From NCBI RefSeq assembly GCF_027580225.2, contig NC_073354.2:29780001-29844000 (forward strand): a DNA stretch of 64,000 nucleotides, in the 5' to 3' direction. Positions 44,514 through 57,207 of the stretch are shown piece by piece (position 1 is the first letter of the stretch; each line of letters begins with the position of its first letter). The notes beneath the pieces were generated by a model that saw nothing but the letters and a program-made list of their open reading frames with translations, ran no database searches and was not told where the DNA came from. A program made the position numbers and the translations under genes. The stretch is from Misgurnus anguillicaudatus. Its lineage: Eukaryota > Chordata > Actinopteri > Cypriniformes > Cobitidae.

Positions 44514-46623
44514 AATATACTTAAGTTACAAATAAATCCAAACCATAACACAGACGTTCTCTTGCCCCTCACAAAATCACACTGGTCCACAAGACCGTTA
44601 CCCTGGTACTCATCCTTTTAAGTTTGTTGACAGATGCATCTGTACGGAGTACTGTAAGCCGATTACAAGCTTACGAGTATAACTATAGCACATGGACCTC
44701 CATTATAGAGTTGCCAAATTGAAGACATAAGCTATCGTTCACTTCCTAACCAATTAAAACATGAAGGTCAATAGGTCATATTTCGGGAAGGTCACATTAC
44801 AAGAAAAGCACAAAAAGAATCACTACAAGGTTATTACAAATCCCCATTCATTTAATTCAGATTTAATAATATAAACATACAATGAAATGTGTGATGCATA
44901 ACAAATGTTGCATAAAAACAGGAAGAAAGTAAAGGTGAAGCACTAAATGTGTGCCGTGGTTCTCAGAGCACACCATGTTGTTCTGCAGTTGTATTTTTTA
45001 GTAACTGGCAAATTTCCCCTCGTCACCAAAAAAAAGTTTTCGAAAGTTGTACAGCATTATAAAACTCCATGTGGAAGCCTTCCTCTTACATGGTTTAAAA
45101 TAGTAACTATTTGCTCCCTAATCAAGTACCAGCAATGCATATGTAAAAAAAAATATGTAGATTGCAGAAATGGGCCCTTTCTATTAAAATAAATGGATCC
45201 AGTGAACATGGAAATGTAACATTGACAAAAATGCCGGAAAGACAGCAGATTGTATTCCACTACTTTCTAATGAATGTCTGTTTTCATAATATTTTGCATG
45301 AAGTTTATTCACTGAAAGCAATATCCATCCATACCAAATAAAAGAAAACGTCTTTGCTATAAGAAAATGCCCTCGAAACAACCAGAACTGACAGCGGACC
45401 ACACAATGTTTTTAAAATTATATTTCTATTCACACGCCGAAACAAAACCGCCTACCAGCATGGATATGTAGTACTATTGCTATTGAGACATCAAAACAAC
45501 ATTTGGCATTTACTCTAATAATGTATAGACTCTGGAGTCCTTCACATTTAACACGGCGGGCATTTCCTTATTGCTAAAATCAATTTCAAGTATACACAGT
45601 GCATCATTTCAGTCACAACATGACATACACGTTAATCTCAAATGTTGATATATTAAAAATAAATACGATTAAAAATATTTGCGTTTTGTCATACGTACGT
45701 AACAGCATAAAGAAAACAGGTGTGATTTGGCATAGCGTTCACAAAAATTACGTTTGTTCCCATTTAACAAATAAAAACAAATTTACATGTACAGATAGCA
45801 TAGCCTTCGCGGTTGATAAATAGCTGTAAAGGCTAACGCCATTAGATTTGCATTGGTGTCTTGAAGTTTGTACGTAGGTAGTGGAAAGAAAAGTGCATAG
45901 AAAAACATCTTTCACCGGCAATTTCAAGTGTTACGATCTTAGGGAAATACGGTACCACCGTTGCATATGGCACGTCGGCTGCGTTTGTCGGTAGGACTAA
46001 CTACACATTTAAGTGTCATTTGCATACGATGGCCGTATTGAATGCCATATAATGCAAACGCACCATGTGAGATGTGACTGCACACCTGAATCTCCCATTT
46101 TAAAAAGCAAAACGAAAAAGTGGCAAGCTGAGGCTCCATGTTTTTTATTTTATTAGGAGGAGGGCTTGTTCGCGCACAAGTTTAAATGCTGTATACTAGA
46201 GGCATGCGGCTAATCTTTGGCATGCACTCACGTGAACATTCCACTCACATCCATGCTTCTAACACAGAAACAAACCCAGAGCGATAAAATAAAAATAAAT
46301 AGTCCCCGAAAATAAAACCCACTCCCTTTTGGAGCACAGCCTGATGGCACCGGTTTCCCAGCTATATTAATTCGAGATGTGTGGTATAGACAGACAGATG
46401 GACATACACACCAATGGAGATACAGTTTAAATGAGCTTGGCAGAGGTTTCTGTCTTTTGGCAAACTGCCGCTTGTTTCCTGTGGGTCCGAAAAGGAATAT
46501 AGTGGTGTGGCACGGTGTCCTGGTGCCATGATGCCCTGCGGTCAACACACTACATTGAGGGTCTCAAGTGTCTGTGAGCAGGGACCCCACGGTGGTGATG
46601 ATGAGCAGGACCAGGCATGTGGC
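44514..46623 (-). other. dnajc5ga: Region downstream of dnajc5ga, candidate long 3' UTR
   Basis: About 2.1 kb after the dnajc5ga stop holds no recognised repeat, unlike its surroundings. Cysteine-string genes often have long 3' UTRs, so at least part of this may be one. The nearest minus-strand AATAAA is at 46149-46144. Inference only. Confidence 0.35.
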
Positions 46624-49600
46624 TCACTTCTTAGTGGTGTGGATGGGCTGGTTGGAGGCAAAATGTGTGGACTCTGGGGTGTTGACAGTGGGACTGGGCT
46701 GGACAAAAATAGGGATATTTAAGTCTGCAAAAAAAGAAAAAAACCCAGAATTAGTAGATGAACACACAATGTTCAATAAGCACGGATTTTGTAACCAAAC
46801 GCAAATCAGCCAACTACAAAGCAATATGTCTACAACAACTAGAGAGCGAAGCATGCATCTATTTGCTTCTGTTTTGCATTAAACCATCAGACATTGTGGA
46901 TTAGACAGACAGAGCTACATGCAGTTTATTGCACGTGCCGCATGTCATGAATAAACACTGGCACTGCTTTGTTGTCAGATGTTCATCTCATGGGAACGTG
47001 CATGGGTCTGCTGCGAGGAACGTACCTCCCTTCCCTGACGCAGCTCTTCCACATCACTGCTCCACTAACAAACACATCCATGTGCAGCACAGAGTGAAAC
47101 AAGAAGAGTTTATTTTTAATTAAAACTATGTAATAGACTTTACAAAAAGGCTACTACGTTTTTTATGCCGCAAGCAGTGGTGGCAGGCGACCACTTTTTT
47201 CGATTTTGTCACAATATGTATGTAGCCAGTCATTTGTGTGGTTCCTCATTTCAAATTACAGTTGAAAGAAAAAGTATGCGAACCCCTTGGGCTTACTTGG
47301 ATTTCTTCATAAATTGGTCATAAAATGTGTTCTGATCTTCATCCAATAAAAAACACACACCAGTTTTGAGTTTGCTGTTCTGAAGAAGCATTGTCTGATG
47401 TGAACCATGCCTCGCACCAAAGAGCTCTCAGAAGACCTACGATCAAGAATTGTTGACTTACATAAAGCTGGAAAGGGCTACAAATATATATCTAAAAGCC
47501 TTGATGTCCACGGTAAGACAGATTGTCTACAAATGGAGAAAGTTCAGCACTGTTGCTACACTCCCTAGGCGTGGTCGTCCTGTAAAGATGACTGCAAGAG
47601 CACAGCGCAGAATGCTCAATGAGGTGAAGAAGAATCCTAGAGTGTCAGCTAAAGACTTACAGAAATCTCTGGCACATGCTAACATTTTTGTTGACAAATC
47701 TACAATAAGGAAAACATTAAACAAGAATGGACTTCATGGGAGGACACCACGGAGGAAGCCACTGCTGTCCAAAAAAAAAACATGCAGGAAAACTTAAGAC
47801 CATCTGTCCGCGGTATTAGTTTAAGCAGACTGTGTTTCTCTATTGTTGTGACTTACATGAAGATCAGAACACATTCTATGACCAATTCATGAAGAAATCC
47901 AAGCAAGCCCAAAGGGTCCACACACTCCCTCCCCCAACTGTATGTGTTCTACGCAACAAACACTTATTTTGAATTAGCGCATTAGACATTACAGTATTTC
48001 AAGATTCAGGATTGTGTCTGCGGTCAAAAAGCTGTGACTGGGACACACCAAGCCGATTGCTGGGATGTTTTTAATGTTAGTCGTTCTTGTTTATCGACGT
48101 GTTTCGACCGTTAATAAAAGTCAGTCATGGTATGTAATCATTGGCAGATTTTGCATACTAAATCAGAGTCAGAGCTTGCAGGATAAGATCGCTGTCATGT
48201 AATTCATACTCATTAAATTTCAAGAAGCTATACAAATCCAAATGTTGAGCATGACATTGTTTACGGTTTGCATATCTACAGGTCTACTGCACCTCCTCTG
48301 GTTCTGCTGTATGAATGATGAATACAGACTACTGCCACATGCTGTTGTGTAAATGTATGTGCTTGGCTGTAATCTTTGTGGTGTGTGACGCAAGCCATTG
48401 TTTTTTGTGTCCCAGGCTTTACAGTTGCAGGTTTATCAAAGAGGTGAAGGGTTGGCAAGGTTACAATTATAAAGTGACATGCTTTACAACAGGTTGGTAA
48501 AATAGAGATGTGAGGTGAGAAGTTAAACAGATGGATGTGGTGACAGATGCTGGTGCGAGTTGTCTCATGTTGATTACACGTCTATCAATGAGATTCAGCT
48601 GCTTTGACAGCTCACGGTCACGTAACCTTCCTGAAAGAAATCCCATTACCTGACTCACTGGTCTTCTAACATCCAGACCACAAGTGATACCATAAACAAG
48701 GAATTATGTCGAGGTAATCCACACACTTTAAAAACATCCAGAAATGTTTAGGCCTTTTAATAAATTTGCTATGCATCTTGATATATTCAGTCTGAAACTC
48801 AAGGTCTTATGGCACTAAAACACTGTACGGTTTGGCTGAATTGATAAACTGAAGGATAAACTCCAAAAACCTACTGATAGTCCAACGTGCCTGTTGAAAA
48901 AAGGCATGGCCTCATGCAAAACATGGACATCCAAAGCTTGCACATGCAAAAGCAAAGTTCTTGGGCAGGCATAGTCAAGCAAATATAGCCAAATTGTTTT
49001 CAGGGTCTCTATGGATGTGATTCTTTAGGTTTCAGGTCATTGCATGAAGTTTCCTAATAGAGAAAACGTCTATAAGAGTACAATCCCGGTTTTATATAAA
49101 AGCATACCTGGTATGCCACACTCTGGTACGGAGCGATCACACTAGCCAAACAAACCGTACTTTGGGGTCAAACGAACTCTGGTATGGTACGGTTCACATA
49201 ATGTAAGAGTGACTCAAGATACATATACAGTGTGATCATCTTATGTTTTAGACAACTACATACAGTGACCGAAATCCAAATCCTTTGTAATAGACATAGA
49301 CCAAACACAGTAAATCAAAGGTTAGTAAAAAAACAAAAACAACTGACAAACACTGAAGGGCGGACAAATGCAGGGGGGTTTTATGAGTGAAATGAAGCAT
49401 CAGGAGCGGGTTCTGATGGTCCAATAATTAATGTAAGAGTCTTACGAGTCATTTTGAATCCGGTAAAGTTTCGCTGCAGATTTCTTGACCAGGACTAGAT
49501 ATAGGCTGGACAATTATAATAGTTTCACCTGTCGAGTAAAAGGAACATTCTTCAAATTCACCAATTTTACACTGATAGAGAAAACATATTTAATAAAATA

Positions 49601-52600
49601 TGAAGATGGCATTTAGTGCAGAGATCGGCTCATTTGCATTTTAAAGGACACACCCAAAAACTGCAAAATTTTTGCTCACACCAACAAAGTGGCAATTTTA
49701 ACATAATATTACACAGTATCTATATGGTTTTTAGAGATAGAACTTCACATATGTACTCTGGGGACATATTAAGAAATTATACATGTAAAACGTGCAAGAA
49801 TTTGTCATCTACTTAAAGGCGGGGTGCATGATTTTTAAAAACACTTTGGAAAAGGGAGTCGGGCCGAATACCAGAACACACTTGTAGCCAATCAGCAGTA
49901 AGGGGTGTGTCTACTAACCAACATAATTTCCTGGGTTGCGTATGTGTAGGGTGGTCAAATAAAGGTCCAGATTCTATTGGGGTAGGGGCGTGTTTGTTTG
50001 GGTGATTTCAATGTCAACATTGGCTTTCAGCGATCACGCACCCTGCCTTTAACCTAACTGTCATAAATACACACTCTATCAATAATATAAAAGCTACATT
50101 AGCAATGTCACGGTTGACTGATATATATATATGCCTCTTCAAGTGAAAGATTGAAGCCAGTCAAGAGCTGAATCATTTGACACATTAATTTTAGTATTAA
50201 AGGTCAAGAGAACAGCACACACCTTAAACTCAATCCAAACACTTGGATCAGACCAGCATACATCTCTTATCTTAATACAAAATGTAAGGCAGCAGATTAT
50301 GGGGTGACCCTGACTTTTCGATTTGAATTTAAAACGCGCCATGATCCCTCAGATCAAAAGAAATGTCCTCAATAGTATTATTTAAGCAGCCTCATATTTA
50401 AAGCAAAGTAGTGCTGCCTCACGATTAGTCGCAACTAATCGTTTGCAGAATAAAAGTTTTTGTTTACATAATATATATATGGGTGTACTGTGTATAATAA
50501 TTATGTATAAATACACACACGCACACACACGTATATAATTAAGAAACATTTGCATGTGTATGTACATGTTTATATTTATATATAATTTATATTATATATA
50601 AATATTTATTACATAAATATATTTTTTCTTAAAATTATACATGTATGTGTGTATTTATATGGGTTTCCAGCAGCACATTTCAGTTAAGGCGGCCCACCTA
50701 AGCTTGGAAATCCTACCGCCCAAAAAAGGAAAAAGAAAAAAACTGCACAAAAGGCCGTCAAGTGCATCTCGGAGAATACCGAGTACGCGCCTCACACCAC
50801 GAGGGGAGACGAGCGTCACAACAAATTATATAAAAGTGAGCAAGAGCGCTCAACAATGCATTATTTACATGCTACAGTAGTTACACTCCTTTAAGATAAT
50901 GTAATTAATAGTGGGAAATAATCAGTTTTTACGATTTTTGCGCTATCATCGTTCGCCAGACGTTCTCCAAATCTGCTTCAGTTTGTGTTTATTAACCCTT
51001 TAGTTTCACTTCATCACACAGAGATAAAAACATTTAATTCATTAATAATCTAGTATGTGTTCATTTATTGTCATGGTTTCTTCAAAATTAAGTTTTATTT
51101 GAGTGTTATAAATAAAAATATTAAAATTTTCATCATCATGATGCATACGCCCCGCCCCTTTGATTGCCACCCCCTCTTCCCCAATTTTTTGTGTTAAGGT
51201 TTGCATATGGTGGCGCGTTCTCAATGACAGCTTCCAAAAAATCCTATTATATTCCTAAAAAAGGAAATATATCCCAATATATCACATCATTTTACGCAAC
51301 CCACATACAGCGATACGTATCGCATTGCGCGATTCTTGCCGCTACACAGCCCTATTTATCACAATGCTCGATGCTCACCTCCTCCATCCTGCTCGGCTTT
51401 GATCTGCGCCTCCAAGTCTTCTGGGTCCACGTACTGGTAGTTCTCATCGTCCTCCGGTGGTTTGCACTTTCCACAGCAGAAGCAACAGCAGCAACAACAG
51501 CAGCAGCATGAGAAGAGGGTGCAGCACACGACCGTAGCCTGCCGCAGAGATACAGACCTCAGATCAGTGAAACAACTCTCAGAAAAACACATCAGGAAAC
51601 ACACGAGAAGGACGATGGGGCAAGTTTGCACGATACTCCCAGCATCTGCTCACAACTGGAAGTTAAATAGGAGTCTGTACCAATCGAAAACTCCCATACT
51701 GGGACGCAAAGGAAATTATTTTACGCGCATGAGCATTTATTTATAACTTTGTAGATGAAAACAAGCTGGTGTTTTTACTCAAATGCCTTCTGCATTAAAC
51801 CTATTTGAGAAAATGGTCTCGGGATGATCAAAGACCACATTCTCTTAAGTAAATTCAAATGGCAATGAGAACAAAGGTTGCAAATTCACAGACTGCATTT
51901 GGCAAACAGAAAACCAAAAGCAGAGGTCTTCGATTACATCTAAATTGCTCATAAATGGATCTGAGTCACTATGGAAAGTCAGTGTAGGTGAACACACCAC
52001 TGAGTTGACAGTAAATATGACGGTTAACTATGGGATATTGGTTTAAGCAACAGATCCAAAGTTGTAAACAAAGTCTCACCTTGAACCACCACTTTGACAT
52101 GAGGAAGTAATATTTGACACTATCTTCTCCAAACTGCTCGGAGACGTAGAGACCCATGGAGCCGTATTCATCGTAGATCTTGCGCTTGGTCTCATCGGCG
52201 AGGATGGAATTAGCGTTGTTGATTTCTTTAAACTTTTCTGCAGCTTCTGGGTTGTCGGGATTTTTGTCTGGATGGTATTTTAGAGCCAGTTTTCTGTAGA
52301 CCAAACAATAATTCAGGGTGTGTAAAGGGAGACATAAAAGGACCCTTACTTGTTTGTTTTGTAATATAAAATGTGTAGCAATGTATGTATAAATGTATAT
52401 TTAAAAATAAATTTTTATATCACCTATCCTTAATATGGACTAAACAAAAGTTGTGTGTGAATGTAGTCCTTAATCTCTCCATGAAGAGGATAAATAGATT
52501 TCCACATTGTCAACAACATTTTAGGAGGCAACTATGCTTAAATACTGTGGGAACACCAGCAATGTTTAACTTACCTGTATGCTCTTTTAATGTCCTCTCC

Positions 52601-52699
52601 TGAGGCACCTTTCTCCAGTCCCAGCACCTTGTATAAACTTTCCCCTGCGGTGGACATCTTCCTCTGTGGCCTATCGGAGGGCTGCTTGGTGTCTGCCAT
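46624..52699 (-). CDS. dnajc5ga: Cysteine-string protein, DNAJC5G type (complete)
   Basis: Four coding exons: 52699-52575, 52293-52080, 51538-51379, 46724-46624, with phases 2, 0 and 1 all matching. That is 199 residues against 198 for human CSP-alpha. Residues 20-86 are the J domain with the HPD motif at 49-51 ([20 protein letters not shown]), which stimulates Hsc70. A linker follows ([20 protein letters not shown]). The cysteine string (residues 118-138) has 14 cysteines, nine in a row, palmitoylated to anchor the protein to synaptic and secretory vesicles. The tail contains [11 protein letters not shown] and [13 protein letters not shown]. The protein keeps SNARE partners folded during exocytosis. 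The acceptor at 52709-52711 leaves nine 5' UTR bases before the ATG, so an upstream noncoding exon is required. Naming follows its place between trim54 and cad, as for human DNAJC5G; the a/b suffix is tentative. Confidence 0.95.
47259..47940 (+). mobile_element. Tc1-like transposon, internally deleted (family T, copy 3)
   Basis: Both ends present with TA on each side (47257-47258, 47941-47942). At 682 bp it is less than half the length of copy 1. One deletion joins the left arm to the sequence just before the transposase start; another removes the catalytic half. It lies in the last dnajc5ga intron in opposite orientation to the gene. The right arm is heavily changed T-to-C. Confidence 0.92.
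47407..47800 (+). pseudogene. Tc1-like transposase remnant (copy 3)
   Basis: An ATG at 47407 starts the same N-terminus as copies 1 and 2. An 8-base deletion around 47510 shifts the frame. The DNA-binding half ([36 protein letters not shown]) remains, but no catalytic residue does. Confidence 0.88.
47943..49813. other. dnajc5ga intron, nothing firmly recognised
   Basis: AT-rich intron DNA. Around 49110-49200 repeated ACTCTGGTACGG and CTCTGGTATGGTACGG motifs hint at an old element. The stretch 49610-49800 is a partial reversed copy of the 27541-27981 family. Confidence 0.35.
49814..50052. repeat. MITE with TTAAAGGCGGGGTG ends (copy 2)
   Basis: Reverse-orientation relative of 25173-25401, with ends TTAAAGGCGGGGTGCATGAT and ATCACGCACCCTGCCTTTAA and the shared CCAATCAGCAGTAAGGGGTG. 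Confidence 0.85.
50395..50680. repeat. AT-rich inverted repeat related to 60975-61257
   Basis: AAAAGTTTTTGTTTACATAA, ACTGTGTATAATAATTATG and TTACATAAATATATTTTTTC are shared with 60990-61170. Both are foldbacks built of ATGTAT/ATACAT motifs. Confidence 0.6.
50681..51378. other. dnajc5ga intron, nothing recognised
   Basis: AT-rich apart from a GC-richer stretch at 50690-50820. No exon or named repeat supported. Confidence 0.35.
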
Positions 52700-52919
52700 G
52701 TTTGAATGCTGAAAAACATGAAAAACAGATCAATTATGCATCCATTTCACATCCAGAAAATGTGAAGTGTCTCCAGTGTGCGATTACTCAATGTACACAA
52801 CACCATTTTGTTGATACAAAAAACAATGTACACAGCAAAAGCAAGCACAAACCACTTAACAAACACACTGTGTGGACACAAGGTGTGGTGAAGACGAATC
52901 ATTGTTCATGCTGAAATAA

Positions 52920-53160
52920 AAGGTGTACGGTAAAGCACAGAGTTCAGTCTTTCTTTTATGTGTACGCGAACGAATGAACGCACAGCCTTGCATAGTATAT
53001 TTAACTCGTACATGCACACAGACGTTCGACGTAAGCACATTGCTACAAAACGCAATGCATCTCTACATACCACATTATCCTGTAGGGAAATACACAACCT
53101 ATCCATACAATAAATGCAGGGTTTTAATAATGCAGCAGTGCGTGTAAAGTACACACACAC
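52920..53160. repeat. Dispersed repeat, reversed relative of 58340-58470 and 3560-3860
   Basis: Reversed it gives GTGCTTACGTCGAACGTCTG and GCATGTACGAGTTAAATATA, diverged from the other two copies. From 53161 to 53587 the sequence is AT-rich with nothing recognised. Confidence 0.5.
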
Positions 53161-53587
53161 TCTTCTGATAACAAAAATTGCGTCACACGCACTGTATGCA
53201 GACCCTCATTTATGTGTAAAAAAAAGACCATACTTTTGCCATAAGCGCAACTATTAGGCCCACACACACTATGCCCACTTTTAACTTTGACGTCAAATTA
53301 TAAAACAAGAAAATCATATTTTATGTTTAACCAATTCAGTAATTTGTTATTCCCCTCCCTATTATTTTTGTTCCATGCCAATCACAATTTCTGCTATTTA
53401 TAGCTATTTCTTTGGTAAATGCATTGATGTGTCAAATAAGAGATACATGTATTGTTTTTTGTGTTTGAACAAATAATACTTTATAAATTTTTAGAATTTT
53501 TGGTTTAAATGGAAAGTTGTGTTTTATTAGCTTGCACACAAAGCTAATCTCAGGGTCAAACCATAAAGTCCAATTTATAGCTGTGCG

Positions 53588-54603
53588 TTAAGGGCGATTT
53601 ATAGTCGTGCGTAGCTACGGTGTAGGCTATCCATAGCCTGTGCGTAGCTCTGCGTAGCCTGACGCGCACCTCTCAAAAATTTTAACAGCGCGTCAGATCT
53701 ACGCGGACCGCATGCGCCGTGATTGGTCCACCAGAACCCCTCCTGTCAGGTAAAAAAACTGTGTCATAGGTATTTTCCGTTTGTGACGGTGAAAACAAAG
53801 ATGAGTCAAGTTGAGGAGTGATTTAACTCAAACTGCATCAAAAGTCACTGTTTATTTACTTCTTCATTGCTGGTCTTCTCAAATCATACACAACAAGTTG
53901 CTATTTCTTCTTCGTTTGTGGGTTAACTTGCCAAGCTTCTTCTTCTCTGACGCTCACGCTGCTACTGTGGTTACACGCGTGGATACTGCCAACCAGTGGT
54001 TTGCGCGTGTGTTTGCACATTGACGCGGAAGACGACGCAAAAGTATAAATGAAAACCGACGCGGAACCTACGCCGTCGCTGCTACGCCGTAGGACCTACG
54101 CACGACTATAACGAGCCCTTTAGGTCTACGCCATAGGTTATTCGTAGCCTCTGCGTAGTCTGACGTGCACCTCGCCACATTTTTACAACGTGTCAGTTCT
54201 ACGTGGACCGCAAGCGCTGCGATTGGTCCCCTAGAACCCCTCCGGTCAGGAAAAAAAACTGTTATAGGTATATCCGTTTGCGACGAAGATGGGCCAGGTT
54301 GAGGAGTGATTTAAATCAAACTGTAACAAAAGTCGCTGGCTATTGACTTCCATCACTGCTGGTCTTCTCAAACATACACAACAAGCTGCTGCTGCTTCTT
54401 TGCTTGTGGGTTAACCGAGTAAGCTGCTTCTTCTATGGCAGCTACTGCGATTACAAGTGAGGATACCGCATACCAGCGGTCTACGCGTGTGTTTGCACGT
54501 CGACATGGACGACGACGCAGAAGTGTACATGAAAACCGACGCGTAGCTTGCGCCGTCGTGGCCACGCCATAGGACGTACGCACAACTATAATGAGCCCTT
54601 AAG
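53588..54603. repeat. Two adjacent copies of a ~500-bp inverted-repeat element
   Basis: Copy 1 (53588-54122) runs from AAGGGCGATTTATAGTCGTG to CGCACGACTATAACGAGCCC. Copy 2 (to 54603) repeats CTCTGCGTAGTCTGACG, CAGTTCTACGTGGACCGC and GAACCCCTCC, and ends CGCACAACTATAATGAGCCC. The copies share one boundary, so they are head to tail. CpG content is much higher than in the flanks. Confidence 0.8.
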
Positions 54604-54811
54604 CCTACTAAAAGATAGATTGCCAAGAATTAAGCATGTGAACTACAAACACCAAATGTTTTGTGATACATTTTACATTCATTTACAAATTAATCTTCCA
54701 GAAATTATTTTGTAGAGCAGATTATTTTCATAAAGTAACTTTTTTACAGATGGGCTTAAATGGTACAGTGTCACAAAACACATGCAATCTGTAGCCAACA
54801 CAAGCTAACCT

Positions 54812-55260
54812 TGAATGAAAAAAAAAATTCATTCATATTCATAATAATATATATATGAGTTATCGTCTCCAATGTAAATCTCTTTTCTTGGACTACAACA
54901 AACACACGGGTTGTAGGCAACAGTTTACTTCCTGGGCCAGTTGACATGGACAACACCGACATTATCATATTTCCTCCCACTTCAGACTCAGCATGTAAAT
55001 TAACTCCTGTCTGCATTGCGAGCTAATCCTTCAAACATGGTAAGGAGCGTCACATTTCCGGCTGACGTCAGAGGTATTCAGGCCAATCACAACGTAAATT
55101 AGCTGGCCAATCAGGGTAACAGTGCTTTTCAGATAGATGAGCTTTGTACAAAATCAGGATATCTGGAGCATTTTTTAACCATAAACCACACGAACACATT
55201 GTATTATACCAAATACACAAAATAACGTTGGTTTTTAGCAACGAAATAGGTGCCCCTTAA
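54812..55260. repeat. Family X repeat, reverse orientation
   Basis: Carries the reverse complement of the whole family X consensus, including ACCATAAACCACACGAACAC, the uninterrupted CACATTGTATTATACCAAAT, and CTTGGACTACAACAAACACA. Just right of it, at 55355-55380, CGATATATCGGTGCACCTCT is a fragment of another element. Confidence 0.8.
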
Positions 55261-57207
55261 ATTTATTTTCTGTGTCTATCATTTGTGTGGCATGCTTAGA
55301 TTGTCCAAATTAGGCATTTCACAGTAATTCTTTGAAAAGCATAGCAAGCATCATCGGCCGATATATCGGTGCACCTCTAACGGTTATACTATTGGCTAGA
55401 CCACGAGCGCAAAGGTGAACGTAGCGCCTCAAAGCACAGAGGGGAAAATAAATATGGCAGGAGTAGAGAAGAGCTAGGAAACTACAGCAACGAACTTGTT
55501 CCTAAAAAGGACAGTGCGAAAATGAAAAATAGTGTCTTTATTTAACATTGTTTACCATGGTACCATTTAAGCCCACTTTATGCATTTCAATGAGGAATCC
55601 ATATAACTATAAACTTAGAAAACCATCAGAGTGAAGTGTTTAATGATAGCAAAACTTTAACCTTACTTCTTAATTTACAAATATATTTAGGTAGGCCTAC
55701 AAATTACACATTGTGTAGCATTACAGATGTCTGCTTATGTGTATCATTTGTTCTTAACTTAAAAATAACAGAGAAAAACTACAACACATGACCAAAAAGC
55801 AGATGCATGTCGCCTTAAAGCACAGTAAAAAACGACTGTATACTAGAAATGTCTCAGCAACAAAAAATGTTGAATGTTATTTAGTACAGGCACTCGCAAA
55901 CATTGGTGAATCATGAAGTGGGTTTCAATGGCACCAATCTATCGATTAAGCCCACTCAAGACTTGAGACTTTTGTATTCTATAATATACATCAACTCATT
56001 AATACATTTTTAAATGACTCAAGATAAATCTAGCATTTTACTAAATTATATATCTTATTAACCATCTCAATATCAATAAACACACTTGAGAATAGATTTT
56101 GGTGGGCTTCATGGGTACACTTACCTTAGCCTTTGAATGTTTATCATGAGCCATCATTCAGGAATGAGTGAAACACTTGCAAGATGTTAACACTCTTAGT
56201 TGAATTGAGAAACTATAATACGTACCAGGCTACAATGGCTTGTATACTCCTATAATACCCTTGTTTATGTTATGCTGATTTCAGAGATTACAGCAGCTTT
56301 ATACATATGAAACTTGTTTCCATGGTCATGAAAACCTATTTGAAGTAGGTAGAAGTGTTTTGCTGAAACACAGACACACCCTGGTTAACCATATCGCCAC
56401 TACTTTGCGATGTATCCTTCCGGAAATGTTATTAGCAACAACACATTAAAATGTCTTAAACGTTTCGGCTGACATGGATCTGCATGTATCTTTCCCATTC
56501 ATTACTCAAAATCCAGCTCAACCACATCATGAATCAATTCATGATTAGTAGTTTAGTGCTCCTGTATAAAGTGCTCCTATATTGCTCAGTGGTCAAGCAA
56601 TGCATGAGCAGTACACACACACAAACAAAAATGTATACCTTGTAATCAACTGTAAAGGTAAAAACGCAATATTTGTAATCAAAAGAGTGCACGCGTACTG
56701 CAAGCACATCGCCGGATCTTTAAATCCTTGGGAACATTGTACGCATAGGTCGCGCAAGCGCGTACAGGAGTACGTAGGCCGTGAGAGGTATTGAAATGTC
56801 GCAAGACGCCTTTAGTGTTGGCCGATATGCCCCATTTTGAGATCGTCCTTTCGTCAGCCTGTGAGATCGCAGATACACGATAGTATCGAGGTGGGGGGGC
56901 AGTAGTTTACTCATTAATTTATTCATTTTTTTCTCATTTATGACAGGTCACTTGATTGATGGACAAAAAAGACGCAAGGGCAACACGGTCATGACCGCAA
57001 CCTTCTTAAAACTGATGCCATTAATCCCGCGCGTCATTAAAGCAGAGCAGGAACAAAACACTTGCTGGTTTTAACCCTCTGCGCGCTAACAACCTCTCTA
57101 GTACAAGGAAATGTCAGAGCCGCGCGTCTTACAAGCTCATGTGCAAGGAAAAGTCTGAATCATCTGCATTACAGGAGTCCATGCAGCTCGCATTCAGGAA
57201 AGAGAAA
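55261..57207. other. Upstream intron of dnajc5ga, nothing recognised
   Basis: AT-rich to about 56600, then more GC-rich. No exon with splice signals found, and no similarity to a zinc transporter (SLC30A3), which lies in this interval in human. Confidence 0.35.

Noticed and set aside
51462..51746. Plus-strand poly-Gln open frame
   Set aside because: Antisense shadow of the cysteine-string codons of dnajc5ga.
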